DNA of 6,038 nucleotides from the NCBI GenBank assembly GCA_016867615.1, contig VGJG01000117.1, positions 1 to 6,038 on the forward strand, in the 5' to 3' direction. This document shows positions 1-5,628 of the stretch, piece after piece. The DNA is from Candidatus Aminicenantota bacterium. Its GTDB lineage: Bacteria > Acidobacteriota > Aminicenantia > Aminicenantales > JAFGAV01. A program made the translations under genes and the position numbers. Below the pieces are notes generated by a model, which had not been told where the DNA came from, did no database searches, and saw only the letters and a list, made by a program, of their open reading frames with translations. Position 1 is the first letter of the stretch, and the number at the start of each line of letters is the position of its first letter.

Positions 1-405
1 CGTGTCCATCTCGCCTCCCGCCGGCCCGACAACGTCCGTACGGATTCATCAGATCCCCTGACCCGCGAGTGCGCCCGCCAGCTTCTTGAGTATTTCGATG
101 GAAAAAGGCGGCATTTCGACATCCCCCTGGAATTGAAGGGCACGGATTTCGAGGTCGCGGTTTGGAAGCGGTTGCTGCGCGTTCCGTTCGGACAAACCGC
201 GTCTTATAAAGAAATCGCCGCGGCGATTAAGAGACCCGCGGCCTTCCGGGCCGTGGGAGCCGCCAACGGCAGGAATCCCATCGCCGTCATCGTTCCCTGT
301 CACAGGATCATCGGACATGACGGCCGCCTGGTCGGTTACGGCGGGGGGCTGTGGAGAAAACGATGGCTCTTGGAACATGAGAGTCGGAACCTCCAACTCG
401 CATAG
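1..405 (+). CDS. ogt: O6-alkylguanine-DNA alkyltransferase (methylated-DNA--protein-cysteine methyltransferase), 3' part
   Basis: Suicide DNA-repair enzyme that moves an alkyl group from O6-alkylguanine in DNA to its own cysteine. The frame is open from base 1 and ends at TAG 403-405, giving 134 residues; the true start and part of the N-terminal domain lie left of the window. The family's C-terminal DNA-binding/active-site domain is complete: FEVAVWKRLLRVPFGQTASY opens it, the helix-turn-helix carries RAVGAANGRNP with the conserved Arg and Asn, the active-site motif is PCHRII with the acceptor Cys codon at 298-300, and GYGGGLWRK followed by LLEHE closes it. It is therefore probably functional. 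Ogt or the C-terminal half of an Ada-type protein both fit; the visible N-terminal stretch (RQLLEYFDGKRRHFDIPL) is typical of stand-alone Ogt/MGMT. The only weak hairpin after the stop is GAGAA/TTCTC at 425-442, without a T-run. Confidence 0.95.
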   Translation, partial: RVHLASRRPDNVRTDSSDPLTRECARQLLEYFDGKRRHFDIPLELKGTDFEVAVWKRLLRVPFGQTASYKEIAAAIKRPAAFRAVGAANGRNPIAVIVPCHRIIGHDGRLVGYGGGLWRKRWLLEHESRNLQLA

Positions 406-465
406 TGAAGTCCGATGATTCTTTGAGAAACTGATTGTTCTCCCGCGATCACTGAATGATGCCTG

Positions 466-483
466 TGTCCTTAAAATTGGACA
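466..483. promoter_or_regulatory. candidate upstream activator site (inverted repeat TGTCC-N8-GGACA)
   Basis: Five-base perfect inverted repeat with an 8-nt centre, roughly 140-155 bp upstream of the predicted sigma-54 transcription start. That is in the range where enhancer-binding proteins usually bind. A second, shorter repeat GTGT-N8-ACAC lies at 488-503. Neither matches a named activator consensus that I can state with certainty, so the assignment rests on position and symmetry only. Confidence 0.25.
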
Positions 484-557
484 TAAGGTGTTTGAATAGA
501 CACTTCCGGCATAATTAAATTGGCTGACTTTGACCGTAATGCTTATATATATAATAT

Positions 558-570
558 AATCAATAGCTTA
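558..570 (+). promoter_or_regulatory. IHF-consensus binding site
   Basis: AATCAATAGCTTA matches the IHF consensus WATCAANNNNTTR at every defined position. It lies in a very A+T-rich stretch (about 541-596) between the putative activator site and the sigma-54 promoter, about 27 bp upstream of the -24 box. This is the usual place for the IHF bend that brings an enhancer-bound activator to RNA polymerase. A chance match is easier in A+T-rich DNA. Confidence 0.5.
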
Positions 571-594
571 TATTTATAAATATAAAATGCTTTT

Positions 595-611
595 TTGGCA
601 TAACCCTTGCA
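595..611 (+). promoter_or_regulatory. sigma-54 (RpoN) promoter of the lipoprotein gene
   Basis: TTGGCATAACCCTTGCA agrees with the -24/-12 consensus TTGGCAYRNNNNTTGCW at all defined positions. The invariant GG (597-598) and GC (609-610) are separated by exactly 10 nt, as required. The predicted start of transcription is near 622, immediately before the ribosome binding site of the lipoprotein gene. The upstream IHF site supports the reading. Confidence 0.75.
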
Positions 612-625
612 GAATGTATTCTGCA
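608..625. repeat. 8+8 bp perfect inverted repeat over the -12 box
   Basis: TGCAGAAT-GT-ATTCTGCA is perfectly symmetric around a 2-nt centre. The left arm contains the GC of the -12 element, and the right arm ends at the first A of the Shine-Dalgarno sequence and spans the predicted transcription start. As DNA it could be a repressor operator blocking the promoter. As RNA only the right arm would be transcribed from the predicted start, so a hairpin in the leader is unlikely. Confidence 0.5.
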
Positions 626-638
626 GGAGGAAGAGGCC

Positions 639-1019
639 ATGAAAAATCGCATTTTGTTCTTTATCGCGGCTGCGGGATTGTTAATCGGGGCGGCGGCTTG
701 TGCGCCCGTTTCCGGACAGTTTTATTACACGAAAACTCCGTATTTCGAGCCGACCAACCCCGACAATGTAGAGCTTCTCCGCTATAAACCCCGGAGACCG
801 CACATCCGGCTGGGTGAAGTTTGGATCAGGCCGGAGCCGGGCATGACGGCCCGATATGTCGAAGGCAGGCTGAGAGCAAGGGCCGCGGCCCTGGGGGCCG
901 ATGCCGTGGTGATCGTCAGGGACCGGGTTCACAATCATCGGGTCGTCGATTACTACTGGTACGGACACAGCCGTTTCCGCGAACGGGAGATCGTGGGCAT
1001 CGCCATCCGCTACAGGTGA
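639..1019 (+). CDS. small putative lipoprotein of unknown function
   Basis: 126-aa protein starting at ATG 639 behind a strong Shine-Dalgarno (AGGAGG at 625-630, 8-nt spacing). The N-terminus has a Lys/Arg start (MKNR), a hydrophobic stretch (residues 5-20) and Cys21 preceded by Ala-Ala-Ala, a slightly atypical lipobox; it is probably lipidated and held in the envelope. The mature part has a Tyr/Pro-rich segment (PYFEPTNP), a segment with IRLGEVWIRPEPGM, then a helix ending in ALGADAVVIV (84-93). This layout of 'LGE...', helix, 'GADAV' recurs in small bacterial lipoproteins, but I cannot name a function. The C-terminus is rich in Arg, His and Tyr. It has its own sigma-54-type promoter, so expression is probably conditional. 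Its end overlaps the convergent nitroreductase gene by 10 nt. Confidence 0.85.
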   Translation: MKNRILFFIAAAGLLIGAAACAPVSGQFYYTKTPYFEPTNPDNVELLRYKPRRPHIRLGEVWIRPEPGMTARYVEGRLRARAAALGADAVVIVRDRVHNHRVVDYYWYGHSRFREREIVGIAIRYR

Positions 1020-1864
1020 CCCTTCGCTGCCCTCCATGTCCATCGGTATTCGAAGTCCGGGGAGGGGAGCGCGATGTCGGGCTGCGAGAGGACCCAGCAT
1101 CCCTTCCTTCCCGCTTCCCTGCAGGCCAGGTCAAAATGGCACATGGCGATCCCGATGTCGACTTCGTGCTGACCCCGGACGGCATAGGCGCGCCTGACAC
1201 GTTTCATGAAGAAATGGAAGGCCGTTGAGTCCGATTCCCTTACCACGCGCCACGGCTGCGTGTTTCCGGACGACGGCGCCAGTCGGACCATCTCCAGGGC
1301 AGGGGAGAAGTCTCCCGCTTCCTGGGGCTGAAGGGGCCGGCTGAAGGAGCCGGCGAAAAACAACTCCTTCCACGGCTTCCGGGCCGCCGCCCGGACCGCG
1401 GAACGGATCACGCGGTCCCTGAACCTCGGCCTTTCGGCGGCTTTTCCCACGACCGCGACCGCCGGCCTCCGCTCTCCGTCCTCGAGCCTGAAGTCCTTGA
1501 AAAATTCCTGATGAAAATAGCCGACCCAGCAGCTTTCCAGTCCCAAGTCGGCCGCCTTGAGCACGAGATGCTCGAGCAGGAAGGCGTAGCTCTCCCGGCA
1601 ACGCTCGGAAGCCGAAACGGCTCCCAGCAGAAAAAAGCGCGCTCCCGCTATGAGGCCGTAGTCCGCGAAACGCACACCGGACATCTCCGGCTCTTCGACA
1701 AGAGAGAACCGGACCCTCTCCTCAAGCAAGCCCCGCGTCGGCAGGGAGGCGATTCTTCCAAGCTCCGCCATCGCGTCCGCGTCCGGGTCCGATCGAGAAA
1801 ACGTGCGGCAGGAATAGCGCCGTTTCACAAGAGAAGACGGCGGCTGGGAAAACCGTATATTCAT
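1010..1864 (-). CDS. nitroreductase-like flavoprotein (TM1586 type)
   Basis: 284-aa protein, ATG at 1864-1862, stop TAG at 1012-1010. Two nitroreductase-like halves are visible. The first has RRYSCRTF (15-22), the N-terminal FMN-phosphate region, and LVLKAADLGLESCWVGYF (100-117). The second has LAPSSGNTQPWRV (195-207) and VDIGIAMCHFDLACREAG (235-252). This order matches the putative TM-nitroreductase family (Pfam TM1586_NiRdase), in which one chain holds both halves, rather than the roughly 200-aa classical dimeric nitroreductases. An NAD(P)H- and FMN-dependent reductase role is inferred; the substrate is unknown. The reading frame stays open upstream to about 2116, but that part runs antisense to parA and lacks family features. 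The chosen ATG has no Shine-Dalgarno, but a well-spaced promoter puts transcription start at or next to the ATG. Confidence 0.85.
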   Translation of the reverse strand: MNIRFSQPPSSLVKRRYSCRTFSRSDPDADAMAELGRIASLPTRGLLEERVRFSLVEEPEMSGVRFADYGLIAGARFFLLGAVSASERCRESYAFLLEHLVLKAADLGLESCWVGYFHQEFFKDFRLEDGERRPAVAVVGKAAERPRFRDRVIRSAVRAAARKPWKELFFAGSFSRPLQPQEAGDFSPALEMVRLAPSSGNTQPWRVVRESDSTAFHFFMKRVRRAYAVRGQHEVDIGIAMCHFDLACREAGRKGCWVLSQPDIALPSPDFEYRWTWRAAKGHL

Positions 1865-1870
1865 TTCTTC

Positions 1871-1899
1871 ATTATACACCGAGCCAAAAAAACTGTCGA
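1871..1899 (-). promoter_or_regulatory. sigma-70-type promoter of the nitroreductase gene, predicted leaderless
   Basis: Read on the minus strand: -35 TCGACA (1899-1894, 5 of 6 to TTGACA), a 17-nt spacer containing a run of seven T, and -10 TATAAT (1876-1871, perfect). Six bases (GAAGAA) separate the -10 box from the ATG, so the expected transcription start coincides with the A of the ATG. Confidence 0.7.
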
Positions 1900-1929
1900 A
1901 ATAATTTGATTTCAACAAGATAATGGATA

Positions 1930-1945
1930 TGTCGGCCGGCCGACA
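1930..1945. promoter_or_regulatory. 16-bp perfect palindrome in the parA/nitroreductase divergent region (candidate operator or parS-like site)
   Basis: TGTCGGCCGGCCGACA is fully self-complementary. It lies midway between the minus-strand nitroreductase promoter and the start of parA. It has the length and the TGT...ACA ends of the canonical Spo0J/ParB site (TGTTNCACGTGAAACA) but a different core. Binding by ParB or autoregulation by ParA is inferred from position only. A related GTCGGC-N2-GCCGAC repeat occurs at 5825-5838. Confidence 0.4.
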
Positions 1946-1970
1946 CCAGCCCTTGGGTGCGCAATGACCC

Positions 1971-1999
1971 TTGCTTTTTATTTTTGCTTGAGATATTTT
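1971..1999 (+). promoter_or_regulatory. weak candidate promoter of parAB
   Basis: TTGCTT (1971-1976), a 17-nt spacer and TATTTT (1994-1999) give a partial sigma-70 match; transcription would start around 2006, directly before the GTG start at 2007. No Shine-Dalgarno is present there. The match is poor (3 of 6 and 4 of 6), so the call rests mainly on spacing and position. Confidence 0.3.
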
Positions 2000-2006
2000 A
2001 TCTTCC

Positions 2007-2771
2007 GTGATCATCACCATAGCCAACCAGAAGGGCGGGGTAGGGAAGACCACCACCGCAGTGAACATCTCGGCGGCCCTGGCTTTCATGGGGAAAAGGA
2101 CGCTTCTCGTCGACACCGACCCCCAGGCTCACAGCACAATCTCGTGCTTGGCCGAGCCAGACCGTTACGAAAAATCCCTGTATGATGTCATGATGAATTC
2201 CCGCGATAAATTGGAGAGTGTTATCCACCCCTCGACCGTTCCCGGGCTCGACATCGCCATCGCCAAGGTGTCCATGGCCAAGCTCGAAGCTTCGCTCACC
2301 GGCGAAATCGACGCCCATTACCGTCTCAAGGACGTCATCGAGCCCGTCAAAAAAAAATACGAGGTCATTCTCATCGACACGCCGCCGACACTGGGCCTGA
2401 TCACGGTCAACGCCCTGGTGGCGGCCACGCATCTTCTGGTGCCTATCCAGTCTTCCTACCTCAGCCTCGAGGGGACGGACGACCTGCTGGAGACCGTGGA
2501 AAAAATAAGGAAGGTCGCCAACCCCCATCTTCAGATCATCGGCGTTCTGATCACTCTGCATGACCAGCGGACGAACATCTCCAAGGACGTCGTCGACCGG
2601 ATCAGCCGCGTGTTCGGCAACCGGGTGTTCAAGACGGTGATCTCCAAGAGCGTCAAGCTCGAGGAGAGCCCCGCCTATAAGGAATCGATCTTCACCTATG
2701 CCGGCGGCTCGATCGGGGCCGTCCAATACAGGAAAGTCACAGAGGAGATCCTGAGACGTGCCAAAAACTAA
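2007..2771 (+). CDS. parA: ParA/Soj-family partition ATPase
   Basis: 254-aa Walker-type ATPase that binds DNA non-specifically in its ATP-bound dimer form and moves ParB-parS complexes. It shows the deviant Walker A box KGGVGKTT with signature Lys9 and catalytic Lys14, the switch-I motif DTDPQAH at 36-42 (usually DxDPQGN) and Walker B VILIDTPPTLG with Asp124. The length equals that of chromosomal Soj/ParA, with no N-terminal helix-turn-helix of the plasmid P1 type, so autorepression by ParA itself is less likely. The GTG at 2007 is the only usual start codon after the in-frame stop at 1989-1991, and it puts the Walker box at the usual distance from the N-terminus. There is no Shine-Dalgarno. 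The 3' end overlaps parB by 14 nt, indicating co-transcription and probably translational coupling. Confidence 0.95.
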   Translation: MIITIANQKGGVGKTTTAVNISAALAFMGKRTLLVDTDPQAHSTISCLAEPDRYEKSLYDVMMNSRDKLESVIHPSTVPGLDIAIAKVSMAKLEASLTGEIDAHYRLKDVIEPVKKKYEVILIDTPPTLGLITVNALVAATHLLVPIQSSYLSLEGTDDLLETVEKIRKVANPHLQIIGVLITLHDQRTNISKDVVDRISRVFGNRVFKTVISKSVKLEESPAYKESIFTYAGGSIGAVQYRKVTEEILRRAKN

Positions 2772-3606
2772 GCGTACGGGCCTTCCGGAGAGCGCGGTCA
2801 TGAAGCACGACACGCATTTCGTCGAGTTGATCTCGTCCCGGACCAGGGGGCCCTTGATCCGGATGGTGTCGATCGAGAGGATCGATCCCAACCCGAACCA
2901 GCCCCGCAGCGAGATGGGCAACCTCCAGGAGCTCATGAACTCCATAAGGGAAAAAGGAATTCTCGAGCCCATCCTGGTGAGGTCCAAGGGAGACCGGTAC
3001 GAGATCATCGCCGGAGAGCGCAGGTACCAGGCCGCGCGGAAACTGAAGATGACGGAGATGCCCTGCATCGAAAAAGACGTCGACGACCGGGAAGCCATGG
3101 AGATCTCGCTCATAGAGAACCTCCAGAGAAAGGACCTGGACGCTTTCGAGGAGGCCGACGGGCTCAAAGCCCTGATGGACATCTACAGCTACACGCATGA
3201 AAAGATCTCGGAAAAGATAGGCAAGGCCAGGTCGACGATCACAGAGTCGGTCGGTCTGTGCCGCATACCGGCCGAAGCGAGACGGCTGTGCCATGAGGCG
3301 GGCATCGCCAACCGGAGCCAGCTCCTGGAGATATCGAAGCTCAAGACGGTCGAGGATATGAAGGCGGTCATCGAAGAGATCGGATTCCGGGGGTTGAAGA
3401 GAGCCGATACGCGCGACCTGACCAAGGAATTCAAGAAAGACAAGGCCGCCAAGAACAAGAAAAAGAAACGATTCGTTTTCCAGTACAAATCGACCGAAGG
3501 AGAACCCTTCAAAATGAAGATCGAGTTCAAGAAGAGCTCTGCGACAAATGAAGAGATCATCTCCATTTTACAGAATATTATCGAAGGCCTGAGAAAAAGA
3601 TCCTGA
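2758..3606 (+). CDS. parB: ParB/Spo0J-family partition protein, divergent
   Basis: 282-aa centromere-binding CTPase from GTG 2758 (AGGAG at 2743-2747). An alternative ATG at 2800 (GGAG at 2787-2790) would give 268 aa and remove the overlap with parA; both are plausible. Domains: an N-terminal ParB/Srx fold with VSIERIDPNPNQPR (37-50), the CTP-binding GERRYQAARKL (86-96) and ENLQRKDLDAFEEA (120-133); a helix-turn-helix around 144-167 (THEKISEKIGKARSTITE); then a Lys-rich linker (223-238) and a C-terminal dimerisation segment (FVFQYKS to IIEGLRKRS). The usual Spo0J motif GHARALL after the helix-turn-helix is absent; NRSQLLEISKL (185-195) stands there. This points to a ParB subgroup with different site specificity. 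The neighbours are not the mnmG/rsmG genes usually found beside chromosomal parAB, so a secondary or mobile origin is possible but unproven. Confidence 0.92.
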   Translation: MPKTKRTGLPESAVMKHDTHFVELISSRTRGPLIRMVSIERIDPNPNQPRSEMGNLQELMNSIREKGILEPILVRSKGDRYEIIAGERRYQAARKLKMTEMPCIEKDVDDREAMEISLIENLQRKDLDAFEEADGLKALMDIYSYTHEKISEKIGKARSTITESVGLCRIPAEARRLCHEAGIANRSQLLEISKLKTVEDMKAVIEEIGFRGLKRADTRDLTKEFKKDKAAKNKKKKRFVFQYKSTEGEPFKMKIEFKKSSATNEEIISILQNIIEGLRKRS

Positions 3607-3641
3607 GCGCGTGTTGATTTACCGCCCCCCTATGTAATTAG

Positions 3642-3672
3642 TTGACATAATATATCTTATGCGACGTAACAT
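3642..3672 (+). promoter_or_regulatory. possible leftover promoter upstream of the S9 peptidase remnant
   Basis: A perfect -35 hexamer TTGACA (3642-3647) stands in an A+T-rich stretch after parB. The best -10 candidate at a tolerable distance is TAACAT (3667-3672, 4 of 6) with a long 19-nt spacer. It may be the original promoter of the broken peptidase gene. Confidence 0.22.
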
Positions 3673-3722
3673 ATAGAATTTACCTATCTTGTTTAATATC
3701 AATTGTTTGTGCCTCTTTCTCG

Positions 3723-4193
3723 TTGTTTCCTTTCATTTTCAAGTTCCTGGACGATGAGACCTTCATGGAGATGGAATCGGTCGGCAACCCGTCCATTTCC
3801 CCCGACGGAAAACACATCATCTTCAGTCGCACCCGCGCGGACAAGATGAACGACAGGTCGGTCAGCAACCTGTGGATCACGGATTTCGAGGGGAAAAGGA
3901 TCCGGGAGCTCACCCCGGGCAACTGGCGGGATTCCTCTCCCGTCTGGTCTCCCGACGGCTCGAAAATCGCCTTCCTCTCCGACCGGGACGGCACGAGCCA
4001 GGTCCACGTCCTCTGGCTCGATACGCGGGAGGTCGCCCAGCTCACCCATGTCCAGAACACTGCCTCGGAACTGGCCTGGTCTCCGGACGGCGGACGTCTG
4101 GCCTTCACGGCCTTTATTGATGTCCTTGGCCTCACCGACCGCAAGGGGCCCGACCGCGGCGCCGGGCTGTTGTGCCGGAGGGGTCGGCCGTGA
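3723..4193 (+). pseudogene. N-terminal remnant of an S9 (prolyl oligopeptidase / acylaminoacyl-peptidase type) serine peptidase
   Basis: The 156-codon frame (from TTG 3723) matches the start of the beta-propeller of S9 peptidases: VGNPSISPDGKHIIFSR, then LWITDFEGKRIRELTPG, SPVWSPDGSKIAFLSDRDG, WLDTREVAQLTH and ELAWSPDGGRLAFTAFI, i.e. three SPDG-type propeller strand repeats. Homology stops at about 4118. The last 24 codons look unrelated, and a TGA follows at 4191-4193. Intact family members are about 650-700 aa and end in an alpha/beta-hydrolase domain with a Ser-Asp-His triad, all missing here. The 5' end is also damaged: the first in-frame ATG is at 3765, inside the homology, without Shine-Dalgarno. 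The frame is open back to 3651 and encodes a hydrophobic stretch (LISIVCASFSLFPFIF) that could be a decayed signal peptide. A peptidase is excluded; a short expressed peptide cannot be. Confidence 0.75.
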
Positions 4194-4197
4194 TAAT
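4170..4197 (+). promoter_or_regulatory. candidate promoter of the purF-like gene
   Basis: TTGTGC (4170-4175), 16-nt spacer, GATAAT (4192-4197, 5 of 6). Transcription would start near 4204, leaving a leader of about 15 nt that holds the Shine-Dalgarno. It lies between the end of the peptidase homology and the gene, so the gene need not depend on transcription from upstream. Confidence 0.35.
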
Positions 4198-4218
4198 ACT
4201 CCTCTCCTGGAGGAATTC

Positions 4219-5628
4219 ATGGGCGGCTTTTTCGGCGTTGTCTCTTGGAAAGACTGTCAACCCGACCTCTTCTACGGCACGGACTATCATTCCCATCTGG
4301 GGACCAAGCGCGCCGGCATGGCCGTCGTCCTGCCCGGCGGCTTCAAGCGGGTCGTGCGCGACATCGAGAACGCCCAATTCCGCAGCCTTTTCGAGCGCGA
4401 TTTCGAATCCCTGCGCTCCTGGGCCGGCGTGGGCGTCATCAGCGACACCGACAGCCAACCGCTCCACGTCAGCTCACACCTGGGAGAATACGTTCTCGTC
4501 ACCGTGGGCGCCGTCAGGAACCGCGAGGAGCTCATCCGCGGCGTCTTCGCCTCGCGACGCCTCCATTTCTCCGAGCTGAGCGACGGCGAGGTCACGCCCA
4601 CGGAGGTCGTGGCTTCCCTGATCAACCAGGAGGAAAGCCTCGAAGCCGGCGTGGCTCATGTTCAGGAGGCCGTCGAGGGCTCGTGCTCTCTCCTCATCCT
4701 GACCAAGACGGGAATCCTGGCCGCCCGGGACAAATGGGGCCGGACCCCGGTGATCATCGGCCGAAAGCAGGGCAGTTACGCCGTGACCATGGAGACCTGC
4801 GCCTTTCCCAACCTGGAATACGAATTCGACAAGGAGCTCGGGCCGGGCGAGATCGTCTTTCTCACCCCCGAGGGACACGAGCGGCGCCGGGCTCCCGGGC
4901 CGAGGCTCCAGATTTGCGCCTTTCTGTGGGTCTATTACGGCTACCCGGCCTCGAATTACGAGGGGATCAATGTTGAATCGGTCCGGTACCGGTGCGGCGC
5001 CTTTTTGGCCGGGAGAAACCCCCTGGATGTTGATTTCGTGGCCGGAATCCCCGACTCGGGAGTCGGTCACGGCCTGGGCTACGCCGCCCAGGCCGGAGTC
5101 CCCTACCGGCGTCCGTTCGTCAAGTACACGCCGACCTGGGCGCGGAGCTTCATGCCCCAGAACAAGGACGCCCGCGACCTGGTGGCCCGCATGAAACTCA
5201 TTCCCATCCGGGACCTCATCGAGGGCAAAAAAATTCTCTTTTGCGAAGACTCGATCGTCCGCGGGACGCAGCTGCGGGACACGGTCAAAAGGCTGTTCGA
5301 CGTGGGGGCGGTCGAGGTTCACATGAGACCCGCCTGCCCTCCCCTGGCCTACAACTGCAAGTTCCTGAACTTCTCGGTTTCCAAGTCGGAGTGGGAGCTT
5401 GCGGCCCGCTCCGCAATCCGCGACCTCGAGGGGCAAACTCCGGACGACATCATGGCCTACACCCGTTGGGGAACGCCGGAATACATGGCCGTCGAAGACA
5501 ACATCCGGCGGAAGCTCATGCTGACCACGCTCAAGTACCAGCGCATGGAAGATATGGTGGCCGCCATCGGGCTGCCCAAGGACCGGCTGTGCACCTATTG
5601 CTGGGACGGCCGGGAGTCCTCCGTCTAA
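4219..5628 (+). CDS. PurF-like amidophosphoribosyltransferase paralogue with degenerate glutaminase site
   Basis: 469 aa from ATG 4219 (GGAGG at 4209-4213, 5-nt spacing); the frame is open further upstream but the strong RBS fixes the start. True PurF makes phosphoribosylamine from PRPP and glutamine in the first step of purine synthesis. The C-terminal phosphoribosyltransferase half is well kept: GIPDSGVGHGLGYAAQAGVP (277-295), RMKLIPIRDLIEGK (324-337) and the PRPP loop ILFCEDSIVRGTQ (339-351; usually VDDSIVRGTT). Cys233, Cys380, Cys458 and Cys461 fall where Bacillus-type PurF binds its Fe-S cluster. The N-terminal half keeps the Ntn-hydrolase outline, but the chain begins MGGFFGVV where PurF has a free N-terminal Cys-Gly. 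The usual RYxTxG, HNGN and SDTE segments read VGVISDT, TVGAVRN and TPTE. Glutamine hydrolysis is therefore unlikely. I recall similar MGGFFG-type paralogues annotated as PurF in other bacteria, unchecked. It may use free ammonia or have another role. Confidence 0.85.
   Translation: MGGFFGVVSWKDCQPDLFYGTDYHSHLGTKRAGMAVVLPGGFKRVVRDIENAQFRSLFERDFESLRSWAGVGVISDTDSQPLHVSSHLGEYVLVTVGAVRNREELIRGVFASRRLHFSELSDGEVTPTEVVASLINQEESLEAGVAHVQEAVEGSCSLLILTKTGILAARDKWGRTPVIIGRKQGSYAVTMETCAFPNLEYEFDKELGPGEIVFLTPEGHERRRAPGPRLQICAFLWVYYGYPASNYEGINVESVRYRCGAFLAGRNPLDVDFVAGIPDSGVGHGLGYAAQAGVPYRRPFVKYTPTWARSFMPQNKDARDLVARMKLIPIRDLIEGKKILFCEDSIVRGTQLRDTVKRLFDVGAVEVHMRPACPPLAYNCKFLNFSVSKSEWELAARSAIRDLEGQTPDDIMAYTRWGTPEYMAVEDNIRRKLMLTTLKYQRMEDMVAAIGLPKDRLCTYCWDGRESSV

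Noticed and set aside
425..442. Hairpin GAGAA/TTCTC as terminator of the alkyltransferase gene
   Set aside because: Five base pairs, A+T-rich, with no T-run; too weak to call.
1955..1975. Possible second sigma-54 promoter before parA
   Set aside because: ACCCTTGC at 1967-1974 resembles the -12 half of the lipoprotein promoter, but the required GG ten bases upstream is missing (GC at 1961-1962).
1865..2116. Extended N-terminus of the nitroreductase-like protein
   Set aside because: The extension overlaps the parA 5' end antisense and crosses the intergenic region. The family N-terminal motif RRYSCRTF is already 15 residues after ATG 1864, and a good promoter lies just before that ATG.
1998..3182. 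Long open minus-strand frame antisense to parA and parB (about 394 codons)
   Set aside because: It runs opposite two strongly conserved genes, its translation has no recognisable domain, and long antisense frames are common in G+C-rich coding DNA.
4048..4218. Upstream in-frame extension of the purF-like ORF
   Set aside because: It overlaps the S9 peptidase homology in another frame. A strong GGAGG directs translation to ATG 4219, which also fits the family N-terminus.
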